Assembly: GCA_028293225.1 (NCBI GenBank)
Contig: JAQGPE010000473.1
Location: 1 to 16,282, forward strand
Direction: 5' to 3'
Length of the DNA stretch: 16,282 bases
From: Akkermansiaceae bacterium
GTDB taxonomy: Bacteria; Verrucomicrobiota; Verrucomicrobiia; Verrucomicrobiales; Akkermansiaceae
A program made the translations under genes and the position numbers. Positions 1 to 7,480 of the stretch are shown here, piece by piece; position 1 is the first letter of the stretch, and the number at the start of each line of letters is the position of its first letter. The notes below the pieces were generated by a model, which saw only the letters and a list, made by a program, of their open reading frames with translations, did no database searches and was not told where the DNA came from.

Positions 1-1608
1 TGCCAGCGCTTCCTCCGCGACCTGGACCGGACCGACATCTACTTCGATCCCGCCGCCGCTGACCGCGCCATCCTTTTCATCGAGAGCTTCCGCCACTACA
101 AGGGCCGCTTCGCCGGCCAGCGCCTCAAGATGGAGCCGTGGCAGAAGTTCGTAGTGGGAAATATCTTCGGGTGGAAATGGGCCGGCAGCGGCCTCCGCCG
201 CTTCAAATACGCCCACATCGAGGTCCCGCGCAAAAACGGCAAGACCCTGCTCGCCGCCGGCATCGCCATCTACCTGCTCTGCGCCGATGGCGAAGGCGGC
301 GCCGAGGTCTACAATGCCGCCACCAAGAAGGATCAGGCCATGCTTCTCCACAAGGACGCCCGCGTCCTGATCCAGAAATGCAAGGATCCGGACTTCATCA
401 GCGCTTTCGAGATCCGCCGCAACCCCGCCGGCATCGAATACGAATCCGCCAGCGCCATGATGAAGCCGCTCGGGCGCGATACCGAGGGCCTCACCACCGA
501 CGGCCTCAACCCTCACGGCGTGATCGCGGACGAAACGCACGCTTGGCCGACCATGGATTTCTGGAACGTCCTGAATTCCGCGCTTGGAGCCCGCGAGCAG
601 CCGCTGGTCCTGATGATCACGACCGCCGGCCACCTCTTGGAGGGCGTGGGCAAAAGCTTTTCGAACACCGTCGAGACCATCCTCTCCGGAGAGTCCGATG
701 ATTCGGACGACTTCTTCGGGATCAAATACACGGTCGACGAGGGCGACGATCTGGAAAACCCGCTCACTTGGGAGAAGGCCAATCCGCTCTACGGCATCAC
801 GGTCGACGAAAAGAAATGCCGCTCCCAGCTCTCCCTCGCCAAGACCAACCCGGCGATTCTCAACGAGTTCAAAACGAAGTGGATGAACATCTGGATCAAC
901 CAGGGTTCCGCCTGGCTGGATTCGGAGAAATGGGCCAAGTGCGTGCTGCCAGAAGTGACGGAGGCTGACCTTGTGGGCATGCGCTGCTACGGCGGCCTCG
1001 ACCTGGCCATCACCCGCGACCTCAGCGCCCTCGTGTGGGCCTTCCCGCCGCAGGGCCTCATGGAGCGCTGGACCTTTCTATCGCGCTTCTGGTGCCCCGC
1101 GGAGGACATCCGCGTCCGCAGCACCCGGGACAAGGTGCCGTATCAGACCTGGGCGTCGAAGGGCTTCATCTACCCCACCCCGGGCGAGGTCATGGACCAC
1201 GGCTATATCCACCGCCAGATGGTCGAGGATGCGAAGAAATTCGACGTCCGCGCCGTCGGCTACGACCGAACCTTCATGGCCAACATCGTGAATCCGATGG
1301 TCGATGCGGGCCTGAACATGCTGGCTTTCTCCCAGGGAATCCTCTTGATCTCCCCCTACGCCAAGGAACTGGAAGCGATGATCATCGCCGGCCGCCTAAA
1401 CCACATGGCCCACCCGGTCCTGACCTGGAACGCTGGCAACGTCGTGGTTCACACCGACGCGAACGGCAACATCAAGCCTGACAAGAAGAAGAGCGTGAAG
1501 CGGATCGACGGCATCGTTGCCGGGATCATGGCCCTCGGCGTGGGTATCGAGATGGAAAACGAACTCTCAGGAGGGGATTTTGAGGTGACTGTCGTCGGGG
1601 GACGTTAG
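1..1608 (+). CDS. terL: Phage terminase large subunit (TerL), 5' partial
   Basis: This is the ATPase/nuclease motor that cuts concatemeric DNA and drives it into the prohead through the portal. The reading frame is open from base 1 and the protein-like sequence (CQRFLRDLDRTDIYF...) continues upstream of the first internal ATG at 130, so the true start lies outside the window. Numbering from base 1, the Walker A-like motif VPRKNGKT is at about residues 75-82. Walker B (GVIADE) ends with D177-E178, and the coupling motif ITTAG is near 206-210. The C-terminal RNase H-like nuclease shows acidic residues in GGLDLAIT (about D334), GYDRT (about D422) and KRIDG (about D503). This pattern fits the HK97-type Terminase_1 family. 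The TAG stop overlaps the TAA stop of the convergent head-closure gene by four bases. The small subunit is not seen and may lie upstream. The assignment is secure. Confidence 0.96.
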   Translation, partial: CQRFLRDLDRTDIYFDPAAADRAILFIESFRHYKGRFAGQRLKMEPWQKFVVGNIFGWKWAGSGLRRFKYAHIEVPRKNGKTLLAAGIAIYLLCADGEGGAEVYNAATKKDQAMLLHKDARVLIQKCKDPDFISAFEIRRNPAGIEYESASAMMKPLGRDTEGLTTDGLNPHGVIADETHAWPTMDFWNVLNSALGAREQPLVLMITTAGHLLEGVGKSFSNTVETILSGESDDSDDFFGIKYTVDEGDDLENPLTWEKANPLYGITVDEKKCRSQLSLAKTNPAILNEFKTKWMNIWINQGSAWLDSEKWAKCVLPEVTEADLVGMRCYGGLDLAITRDLSALVWAFPPQGLMERWTFLSRFWCPAEDIRVRSTRDKVPYQTWASKGFIYPTPGEVMDHGYIHRQMVEDAKKFDVRAVGYDRTFMANIVNPMVDAGLNMLAFSQGILLISPYAKELEAMIIAGRLNHMAHPVLTWNAGNVVVHTDANGNIKPDKKKSVKRIDGIVAGIMALGVGIEMENELSGGDFEVTVVGGR

Positions 1609-1961
1609 CGAAGTGGGCTCGCGCAGCTGATGTCCACATACATCCCGCTCGTCCCTTCCACCTCCGCCCAGCCGGTGATCTCCCAGATGGTCTCGGGGAA
1701 ATCCGTCCTCGCCAGCTCCCGCACCCGGTCGCCCGCCTGGTAGAGCGTGATGAACGGCTGGCTGCGCACGCGGAAGCTCATCGTGGTCCGCTCATTAGGT
1801 CGATCGCCCGCCTGGCTTTCCTGCTGGGCCTTCGGTACCATCCGCCGGGCCCGGAAGCCGGTGCCCACGGCCGTCCATTCCTGCGACGGCTGGCCGAGTT
1901 CGTCCACCGCCACACCCTGGCGAAGCAGCGTGATCTGCTGTTCAAGAAGCCCAGGATTCAT
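1605..1961 (-). CDS. Head-closure / head-tail adaptor protein (SPP1 gp16-like, Phage_H_T_join family)
   Basis: This 118-aa protein likely forms the ring that closes the connector after DNA packaging and receives the tail. The length and overall pattern fit the head-tail joining family: an N-terminal LLEQQITLLRQ strand, the segment DELGQPSQEW, a basic middle with RTTMSFRVR, then YQAGDRVREL and a terminal WEITG strand. It is the last gene of the minus-strand block portal, protease, small protein, head closure. Its ATG begins two bases after the TGA of the 56-aa gene, so translation is probably coupled. Its TAA overlaps the TAG of terL on the other strand. In most HK97-like phages this gene follows the gp6-like connector, but here it lies next to the protease on the opposite strand from the connector. 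The family call is from recognition, not a search. Confidence 0.85.
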   Translation of the reverse strand: MNPGLLEQQITLLRQGVAVDELGQPSQEWTAVGTGFRARRMVPKAQQESQAGDRPNERTTMSFRVRSQPFITLYQAGDRVRELARTDFPETIWEITGWAEVEGTSGMYVDISCASPLR

Positions 1962-1963
1962 GG

Positions 1964-2134
1964 TCAGCCGTCGTCGAGCCCTTCCAACTCCTCTTCCTCC
2001 CCCAGCCGCTCGGCGCGCGACTCCGCGGCGCTTTCCCGCAGCGCCGCGGCGTGCCCGTCCAGCGCAGCGGAGTGTTCCCGCAACGCGTTCGACAGCTCGC
2101 GGATCGCGTCGATTCCGTCTTCAGTTAAATCCAT
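1964..2134 (-). CDS. Small acidic helical protein of unknown function (56 aa)
   Basis: I do not recognise this gene. The 56-residue product begins MDLTEDGIDAIRELSNALRE. It has helix-forming heptad-like spacing of Ala and Leu (HSAALDGHAAALRESAAES) and ends in a strongly acidic tail (GEEEELEGLDDG), so a short coiled coil or oligomerising helix is likely. I chose the ATG at 2134. The longer open frame upstream is arginine-rich, overlaps the protease gene and looks like a shadow of it. The ATG lies inside the end of the protease gene (14-base overlap, ATGGATTTAACTGA), and the stop is two bases before the head-closure start. This tight nesting argues that it is translated. A scaffold-like or connector-accessory role is possible but is only inferred from position. 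Confidence 0.65.
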   Translation of the reverse strand: MDLTEDGIDAIRELSNALREHSAALDGHAAALRESAAESRAERLGEEEELEGLDDG

Positions 2135-2951
2135 AGCCGTCTTCCCCCCGGTCAAGTTGCGCCCGCACCGTAGCCAGGAAAGCCGCTGCCGCCTGCACAT
2201 CCTCCACCGTCCCGCCTGCGGCAGGTTCCGGCTCGGGCTCGGGAGGATCCGGAGTCTCTTCTTCTTCCCGATACGCCAGCGCCGCGGCGCCCTCCGGCAG
2301 GCCTTCGAACTCCGCCGGGTTCCAAAGGGCAGTCGCCTTGATTGGCACCGCTTTCTTGGTGGCAAAGCCCTTCGCTACCGAGTCGGTCGCATCAAACCAG
2401 GATTCGGCATCCATGTAGGCTTCCAGGTCTTTCACAGGCACACTGGACCGTCCATAGGCGGACAGGATGCCTACCTTCAGCTGATCAAGAACGTCGGCGG
2501 TGGCGCGGAGGTCCTTGGACTGCCCGTAAACTGCTCCGCTCGGGTTGTGGATCATGAAAAACCCGTTGTCGGCGATCTCGATCTGGTCGCCGGCCATCGC
2601 AATCACGCTGGCGATCGAGGCCGCCAGCCCGTCGACCTTGACGGTCACGTTGGCCGGGTGGTCCCGCAGCAGGTTGTAAATCGCGAAGCCCTCGAAGACC
2701 GATCCACCCGGGGAGTTGATCCGCACCACGATGTTGTCTCCCGTGAACTGGGAGAGTGCCGTGGCAAAGGTCTTGGCATCGGTTTCCAGGAACCAGAGCC
2801 CGATCACATCGTAGAGATACAGCGTGAGCGTCTTGGAGTCCGCCGAGTTCTCGAAGCGGAACCAGTCCGCCCGCTGCGCCGCGGCTTTCTTCTTCGTCTC
2901 CGGCGTCGGCTTGCGGTTCTGGATCGCGGTCAGGATTTCGTCAGTCTTCAT
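2121..2951 (-). CDS. ClpP-like prohead (head maturation) protease
   Basis: This 276-aa serine peptidase of the ClpP/S14 type used by HK97-like phages likely processes capsid and scaffold proteins in the prohead. ClpP landmarks are clear: INSPGGSVFEGFAIYNLL (about 78-95), the nucleophile motif GLAASIASVIAMAG with Ser112, and FFMIHNPSG with His135. The segment DAESWFDATDSVAKGF (181-196) corresponds to the region of the third catalytic residue (Asp181 or Glu183 are candidates). After the protease fold comes an acidic, proline-rich linker (EEETPDPPEPEPEP, about 229-243) and a short C-terminal helix. The ATG overlaps the portal TGA as ATGA, so portal and protease are translationally coupled. The portal-then-protease order is canonical, but the expected next gene, the capsid gene, is on the other strand. 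Confidence 0.93.
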   Translation of the reverse strand: MKTDEILTAIQNRKPTPETKKKAAAQRADWFRFENSADSKTLTLYLYDVIGLWFLETDAKTFATALSQFTGDNIVVRINSPGGSVFEGFAIYNLLRDHPANVTVKVDGLAASIASVIAMAGDQIEIADNGFFMIHNPSGAVYGQSKDLRATADVLDQLKVGILSAYGRSSVPVKDLEAYMDAESWFDATDSVAKGFATKKAVPIKATALWNPAEFEGLPEGAAALAYREEEETPDPPEPEPEPAAGGTVEDVQAAAAFLATVRAQLDRGEDGYGFN

Positions 2952-4300
2952 TTCGTTGGAGTCGGGGGATTGGGATCGGGGCTTGGGACAGGATCGGCCG
3001 GCGGTGTGGCGACCGCCTCGCCCAGTTGGGCCAGCGGCACGAAGTTGACCGGGAACAGCAGTTGGTCTCCGCCCTCCAGCGGCTCGCGGTCTTCCAGACG
3101 GCGGCCTTCATTCGGGGTCATCACGCCGCTGCCGATCTGCTTCTGGTAGCTGTCGGACCGGCTCGCCAGATCGCCGCGCAGCAGCCCGTCCGCGTTGTGA
3201 CGCAGGCACAGGCCCGCTTTACGATCGGCTTCGGTGAGCAAGGTCTGGTTCATCACCTCTTCCACGCGGATGATCCACGGCACCAGGGTTCCGGTGTAGA
3301 ATTCAAAGGACAGGTGCTCGATGTTGTTGAACGTGGCCCGGTCCAGCTTCTGGATCTTGTGCGGCGGCACGTTGAAAATCCGGCAGATCTCGTCCACGGA
3401 GAAGCCCATGCTCTCGATGAACTGCGCGTCGCGCATGCTCATGTTGATCTGGCTCCATTTCATGTCGCCGCCTTCAAAGATCGCAATCCCGTTCCCCGCC
3501 AGTGCCGCGGAGTAGGCTTCATTCCAGGACTGTCTCACCCGCCGGGCCGTGTCGGGATTCTTGAAATCCGTGTTGGCGGTGATGATTCCGCGCAGCGGCG
3601 CGCCTTCCAGGGCGCTCTTGCGGCCGTAGTTCGCCAGAGCCACCGCGCCCCCCATCGTCACCCGGCAGTGCTCGATCGGGTTGATCCCCCGCAGGCCATC
3701 CTCGCTCAGCGCCTTGAAGTGGGCGATGTCCGGGCGGCTGAAGGTCCCGGCCGGGACCTTCACGTCATTCTGGCCGATCTCGTAGATCATCCGCCGCTGG
3801 TCGGTCAGCTTCGGCGTCACCGCCTTGGGCGGCAGGGGAAAGAGCTCTTCGGGCCGCCCGCCCTTCCAGAAGTTGCGGCTGTAGCCGTCGCCGCGCAGGA
3901 TCGTCGAGACAAGCAGTGCGGTCCGGTAGGTTGACCAGGTCATCGCCTGGTTCGGCGCGTCCTTCAGCAGTCCCGCCACCCAATGCTTGGTTTCCCGCTT
4001 CCGCGTCTCCCCGTCGTTCCGGAAAAGCTGCAACGGCATGCCGGCGATGCTGGTGGAAATCACCTGCGTGCACGCATACACGGCCGCCAGCCGGTCGGCG
4101 CTGGTGCAGCTATCGGGGTTGCCGAACATTCGTTCCCAGTAGGCTCCGGTCGGCGTGCCATCCCCTCCCAGTTCGCAGGCCGCCGGCGGGGCAGGCAGCA
4201 TGCCGCCGGCATCGGCGGTGAAGGCATGGATGGCGGCGCGGAGTCGTCGGAACACGCCGTGACTTTGCCGGTCCGCAGGCTCGCCGGTGAGAGCGACCAA
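2948..4300 (-). CDS. HK97-family portal protein
   Basis: The portal dodecamer occupies one capsid vertex, docks the terminase and is the DNA channel. HK97-family features include VYACTQVISTSIAGMPLQLF (75-94), the region PDIAHFKALSEDGLRGINPI, the IFNVPPHKIQ motif (308-317) and the terminal signature MTPNEGRRLEDREPLEGGDQ (394-413), followed by a proline-rich tail. The frame at 4300 opens with TTG. A GTG at 4255 would give VFRRLRAAIH, which resembles the usual portal amino terminus, so the start could be 45 bases shorter; neither has a convincing ribosome binding site. The frame is closed by a TAG at 4361-4363. The gene heads the four-gene minus-strand block and diverges from the capsid gene across about 80 bases. 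The function is secure; only the start is uncertain. Confidence 0.93.
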   Translation of the reverse strand: MVALTGEPADRQSHGVFRRLRAAIHAFTADAGGMLPAPPAACELGGDGTPTGAYWERMFGNPDSCTSADRLAAVYACTQVISTSIAGMPLQLFRNDGETRKRETKHWVAGLLKDAPNQAMTWSTYRTALLVSTILRGDGYSRNFWKGGRPEELFPLPPKAVTPKLTDQRRMIYEIGQNDVKVPAGTFSRPDIAHFKALSEDGLRGINPIEHCRVTMGGAVALANYGRKSALEGAPLRGIITANTDFKNPDTARRVRQSWNEAYSAALAGNGIAIFEGGDMKWSQINMSMRDAQFIESMGFSVDEICRIFNVPPHKIQKLDRATFNNIEHLSFEFYTGTLVPWIIRVEEVMNQTLLTEADRKAGLCLRHNADGLLRGDLASRSDSYQKQIGSGVMTPNEGRRLEDREPLEGGDQLLFPVNFVPLAQLGEAVATPPADPVPSPDPNPPTPTK

Positions 4301-4382
4301 GCGCCTTTCGGCCCATTCGGCTTTTCCGAATCGCCCGAATCCGCCTCCGCCTCCGCTGATCTAGGGCGCGTCCAGTAGCCCA
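4301..4382. promoter_or_regulatory. Divergent portal/capsid intergenic region with hairpin
   Basis: This short spacer separates the divergent starts of the portal (-) and capsid (+) genes, so it should hold signals for both transcripts. It contains a perfect inverted repeat ATTCGG-CTTTT-CCGAAT at 4315-4331, followed by another CCGAAT-like copy (cgcccgaat). No clear -35/-10 pair is visible on either strand because the DNA is GC-rich. The hairpin lacks a T-run, so it is not a good terminator; an operator or leader structure is possible. The promoter role is inferred from gene orientation only. Confidence 0.4.
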
Positions 4383-5684
4383 ATGGGGCGCATGGATCGC
4401 AACGACCTCCTGCGCCGGATCAAGGCGACGAAAGACAAGCTCGAACCGCTGCTGGACGCTTACAAGAAGCTCGTGGCGAAAACCGAAGGCACCGGTGAAG
4501 GCGGCGCCAATCGCGGCTTCAATGCCGAAGAAACCGCCGAGCACCTCAAGCTTGGTAAGGAAATCAACGCGTTCAACAACGAGATCATGGCGGATCAGGC
4601 CATGCTCCGCGCCCTCGACCTCAAGAACACCGAGGACGACACGACTGCCATTGCGCTCAATCTTGGCGACCGCAGCCGCCTGCCCCAGGCTTCCGACGAA
4701 TACCGGGAGGCCTTCCTGAATTTCGGCCGCGGTGGCTTCACTGATGCGGCTGCCCGCACTGCCTTCGCCAATCTCACCACCGTCTCGCCTTCCACGGGCG
4801 GCGTGCTGATCCCCACGATTCTGGAGACGAACATCTTCATGGAAGCTGCCAAGCTTTCCGTGCTGCTGGACATCTCCACGGTCACCTTCACCACGACCAT
4901 CCACAACCAGCAGCCGTTCGTCGGGGACATCGGCCTGCTGGCGCCCCGCAAGGAGGCGGAGGCCTACCTGCGCAACGATCCGGTCCTGACCTCCAAACAG
5001 GTCGACATCTACAACTTCGGCGGCATGTTCCCGGTTTCCCAGGAACTCCTGGAAGACGCCCCTCAGCTGGAGTCCACCTTCACCCGCCTCTGGTCCCGCT
5101 CTTACGCCCTCACGGTGGAGGAGTATGGCCTGAAGGGCACCGGCGGCCAGACCGCCTTCTTCGACCAGGCGGGCAATGCCGTGACCGTCACTCTAGCCGG
5201 CCGCGTCTGCCCCGGCATCCTCACGGCGGATTCCAGCACGATTCCCGTGGTGGTCGGTTCGTCCGCCACCGGGATCAGCACGGATGATGTGATCAAGGTC
5301 AAGCAGGCCGCCGATCCATCGGTCCGCGGCTCCGGCATCTACCTCATGTCCGGCGACGCAGAAACCAAGATTCTGCTGCTGAAGGATGCCGACGGCCGTC
5401 CGCTCTGGCAGCCGACTTTGGTCGCCGGCCAGCCGAGCCTTCTGAATGGCTCGCCTTACCGTGTTTCCAGCAAGATGGACCCGGTTGCCGCCAGCAAGAC
5501 TCCGCTCATGTTCGGGGACTTCAAGGCCGCGCACGAGATCCGCATCCGCAAGAACCTTACGGTGAAGCGCAGCGAGCACTACCTCTTTGGCAATGGCATG
5601 ATCGCCATCGCCGCCGATACCCGCTGGGGTGCGATCGTGGGGCTGATGGGCCTCATCGCCCGCCTCAATACCCCGGCATCCTAA
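4383..5684 (+). CDS. Major capsid protein, HK97 fold
   Basis: This 433-aa protein forms the icosahedral shell. Residues about 1-105 form a charged, helix-rich region (RRIKATKDKLEPLLDAYKKL...; KEINAFNNEI) matching the scaffolding delta domain that the neighbouring protease would remove. The HK97 core follows: VSPSTGGVLIPTILETNI (about 134-151), NFGGMFPVSQELLEDAP, a long insertion-like segment rich in T, V and S, then GSPYRVSSKM and FGDFKAAHEIRIRKNLTVKR near the end. Two in-frame ATGs (4383 and 4392) are possible; the second has GGGG just upstream and may be the real start. An intrinsic terminator lies 35 bases after the stop, which fits a separately dosed, highly expressed transcript. The family is certain; the cleavage site was not determined. 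Confidence 0.95.
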   Translation: MGRMDRNDLLRRIKATKDKLEPLLDAYKKLVAKTEGTGEGGANRGFNAEETAEHLKLGKEINAFNNEIMADQAMLRALDLKNTEDDTTAIALNLGDRSRLPQASDEYREAFLNFGRGGFTDAAARTAFANLTTVSPSTGGVLIPTILETNIFMEAAKLSVLLDISTVTFTTTIHNQQPFVGDIGLLAPRKEAEAYLRNDPVLTSKQVDIYNFGGMFPVSQELLEDAPQLESTFTRLWSRSYALTVEEYGLKGTGGQTAFFDQAGNAVTVTLAGRVCPGILTADSSTIPVVVGSSATGISTDDVIKVKQAADPSVRGSGIYLMSGDAETKILLLKDADGRPLWQPTLVAGQPSLLNGSPYRVSSKMDPVAASKTPLMFGDFKAAHEIRIRKNLTVKRSEHYLFGNGMIAIAADTRWGAIVGLMGLIARLNTPAS

Positions 5685-5716
5685 GCCTTTCCGTGGTGGC
5701 TAGTTAAACTGGGGGG

Positions 5717-5755
5717 AGGGGCCGGCCGGGCGACTGGCCGGCCCTTTCTTTTTCC
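5717..5755 (+). terminator. Rho-independent terminator after the capsid gene
   Basis: A 9-bp perfect GC stem (GGGCCGGCC at 5719-5727 pairing with GGCCGGCCC at 5736-5744) with an 8-nt loop is followed directly by TTTCTTTTTC. It sits 35 bases past the capsid stop and 16 bases before the next start. Genes downstream on the same strand would need readthrough or another promoter, so it probably works as an attenuator that sets capsid transcript above the neck genes. Confidence 0.85.
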
Positions 5756-5770
5756 CGAACTTTCCGAATC

Positions 5771-6040
5771 ATGAAAACGAAGAAACAACTCACTGAAGAA
5801 CTCACCGCCGCCGGCGTGGCCGTCCCCGCCAACGCGAATCTCCCCACTCTGCAGGACCTCGCCAAGGCCAACGGCATCGCCATCGAGGAGAAGCCGCCCG
5901 AAAGTACGGATCCTGCCGTAGCTCCGCCCGCTCCCTACGACCCGGGCCGCATCATCACGCCGGTCATGGCCGTCGTCGGCATGTCTGGCCACCGGGCCGA
6001 GATCCCGGATGCGGCGGTCGATTCGCACCCCGAAGCCTGA
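5771..6040 (+). CDS. Small protein with LEM/HeH/SAP-like N-terminal helix pair
   Basis: This 89-aa protein has an N-terminal segment MKTKKQLTEELTAAGVAVPA followed by NANLPTLQDLAKANGI. That looks like the short helix-extended loop-helix (HeH/LEM or SAP-like) unit common in small phage proteins encoded between capsid and connector genes. The rest is a proline-rich, probably disordered linker (EEKPPESTDPAVAPPAPYDP) and a short tail. The start has no Shine-Dalgarno motif and is preceded by TTTCCGAATC, a sequence also found upstream of the capsid gene. The next gene starts four bases after its stop, so the two are probably co-translated. Head-decoration or connector-accessory roles are possible, but function is unknown and the domain call is by eye. 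Confidence 0.7.
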   Translation: MKTKKQLTEELTAAGVAVPANANLPTLQDLAKANGIAIEEKPPESTDPAVAPPAPYDPGRIITPVMAVVGMSGHRAEIPDAAVDSHPEA

Positions 6041-6044
6041 TCCC

Positions 6045-6563
6045 ATGCCCAAGCCCATCATCCCCGGCGCGAAGGCGAAGAGCCATCTGCGCGTCGAGCA
6101 CGATCTCGACGATGAGGAGATCGCCCTCTACGCCGAAGCGGCGGTCGATCGCACGCTGCAGGAGATCGGGCTGGCCGGGGTGTTCCGGGAATACAGCACG
6201 ACCACCAGCCGCCTCTGCGCCTCGTTTCCCTACCCCATGACCTCGGTCGTGGTGGAGAAGCACGATGGCGCCGGCGGCTGGACCGTGTTGGTGGCTGATA
6301 CCGACTACACGGTCACCGGGGATCCGGAGGAGAAGCAGGTCCTGACGATCGGCTCCACTCACCAGGGCGGCCGTTTCCGCGTCACCTGGCAGGCCGGCTG
6401 GGCGACCACTCCTGCGTGGTTCACCGTCGCGGCCCTGCTGCTGCTGGGCCACTACTACGAAAACCGCAGCTCGATCATCATCGGCCAGGGCATCACGGCC
6501 GTCGAGGTGCCGATGTCCTTCCAGCACCTCTGCCGGCCGCACAAGGTCATTCTCTTCGCCTGA
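6045..6563 (+). CDS. gp6-like head-tail connector protein
   Basis: This 172-aa protein fits the phage gp6-like/SPP1 gp15-like connector family, whose ring sits under the portal. The N-terminal helices read KSHLRVEHDLDDEEIALYAE and AAVDRTLQEIG, which is the family's typical opening (LRVEHDLDDE). A beta-rich middle follows (FPYPMTSVVVEKHDG; DYTVTGDPEEKQVLTIG) and then a C-terminal helix AALLLLGHYYENRSS. I chose the ATG at 6045, four bases after the preceding TGA, because an in-frame ATG at 6009 would overlap the upstream gene and add an unlike basic stretch (MRRSIRTPKPDP). The stop is followed three bases later by the gp10-like start. Its usual partner, the head-closure gene, is about 4 kb away on the opposite strand. 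Confidence 0.87.
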   Translation: MPKPIIPGAKAKSHLRVEHDLDDEEIALYAEAAVDRTLQEIGLAGVFREYSTTTSRLCASFPYPMTSVVVEKHDGAGGWTVLVADTDYTVTGDPEEKQVLTIGSTHQGGRFRVTWQAGWATTPAWFTVAALLLLGHYYENRSSIIIGQGITAVEVPMSFQHLCRPHKVILFA

Positions 6564-6566
6564 CCC

Positions 6567-7064
6567 ATGGCCAAGGTGCAGATCAAGGTCGAAGGGCTGA
6601 AGGAACTGCGCGACCGCATCGCCAAGCTCGACCGCGGTCTGCAGCGCCGCGTCTACAATAAGGCCACCAAGGCCGGATCCAAGATCGTGGTGGCCGCCGC
6701 GGTGGCCAAAGTCCCGGTGCGGACGGGCAGCGTGAAGAAATCGATCACCGCCCGCGCCAGCTCGAAGCCTTCGCGCGGTCTTTTCGGGGTGAAGATCACC
6801 ATCAAGGGCGGGCTGAAATCTTCTGAGCGCACCGCCAAACGCGGCAGCAAGAAGAGCGGCAAGGGCCGCAAGGGCGGCTCCACTTACTTCCCGGACGCCG
6901 TGGAGCGCTACTACCGCTTCACCGAACTGGGGACTAAATTCCACCCGGCCCAGCCCTACCTGAAGCCAGCGCTGGAGGACAAGAAAAGCGCCGTCCTGGA
7001 GGCGATCAAGACCGAGCTCGCCGCCGGACTCGAGCGCGAGTGTCAGGCGTTGGGACCGGGTTAG
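6567..7064 (+). CDS. HK97 gp10-like neck / tail-completion protein
   Basis: This 165-aa basic protein matches the HK97 gp10 family, small neck proteins acting at the head-tail interface. The family hallmarks are the opening VQIKVEGLKELRDRIAKLD, the sequence AAVAKVPVRTGSVKKSITAR (basic helix then VPVRTG) and the ending RYYRFTELGTKFHPAQPYLK followed by PALED. A lysine/glycine-rich loop (SERTAKRGSKKSGKGRKGG) lies in the middle. It is the last gene of the plus-strand neck block. Its TAG stop overlaps the TAA of the convergent DUF3168 frame by four bases. In canonical order the DUF3168 tail-terminator gene would follow it on the same strand; here that gene does follow, but inverted. Confidence 0.9.
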   Translation: MAKVQIKVEGLKELRDRIAKLDRGLQRRVYNKATKAGSKIVVAAAVAKVPVRTGSVKKSITARASSKPSRGLFGVKITIKGGLKSSERTAKRGSKKSGKGRKGGSTYFPDAVERYYRFTELGTKFHPAQPYLKPALEDKKSAVLEAIKTELAAGLERECQALGPG

Positions 7065-7480
7065 GCTGCACTGCCGCCGTGGATGGTCACCACCGCCAGC
7101 GCGCCATAGTCCTTCGACTCCGTATCGTAGGTGTCAGCCAGATCGCCGAAGGCGGTCCCCTGGAGCATGAAGGTACCGGCCGGACTCGTCACCTGCCCGG
7201 CGGCGATGTTCTGCAGCAGGGCCTATGCCGCCTCCCGAAGCGCGTTCTCTTCCATCCGCGTCGCCGCGTAGATCCGCAGCTGGAACCCGGGCGAACTGTC
7301 GCGGATCTCCCCGGCATCGAGCTGCTCGTCTTCCTCGTGGTCCAGCAGCTGGTAGATCAGGCACGGATTCGGCGCTCCCTCCGGCGCCGCGTCCGGGTAG
7401 ACCCGGCCGGCGAGCCCGGCCAGAGCAGGGGAGTTAGAAACCTTGGCGACCAGCCAGGCAGCGGCGAGAGTGGGGGACAT
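7061..7480 (-). pseudogene. DUF3168-family tail terminator gene interrupted by an in-frame TAG
   Basis: The frame from ATG 7480 to TAA 7061 spans 140 codons and looks like one DUF3168 protein (gpU/gp17-like tail-terminator group). It runs RVYPDAAPEGAPNPCLIYQL, GFQLRIYAATRMEENALREAA, then TAG at 7225-7223, and continues in the same frame with ALLQNIAAGQVTSPAGTFML, QGTAFGDLADTYDTESKDYG and ALVVTIHGGSAA. The part after the TAG has the family's C-terminal pattern (LQG...D..DTY......G.LVVTI), and its TAA stop sits exactly at the TTAG junction with the gp10-like gene. The first 85 codons alone would make a truncated protein. A one-base change in a sense codon such as CAG would explain the stop. Nonsense mutation, sequence error, suppression and readthrough are all possible. 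The ATG shares one base with the upstream SGNH stop (TGATG). Confidence 0.8.

Noticed and set aside
2157..3149. 330-aa plus-strand open frame
   Set aside because: It is antisense to the ClpP-like protease and portal, both with clear motifs.
5964..6944. 326-aa minus-strand open frame
   Set aside because: It is antisense to the connector and gp10-like genes, whose products are recognisable; its composition is His/Arg/Gly-rich.
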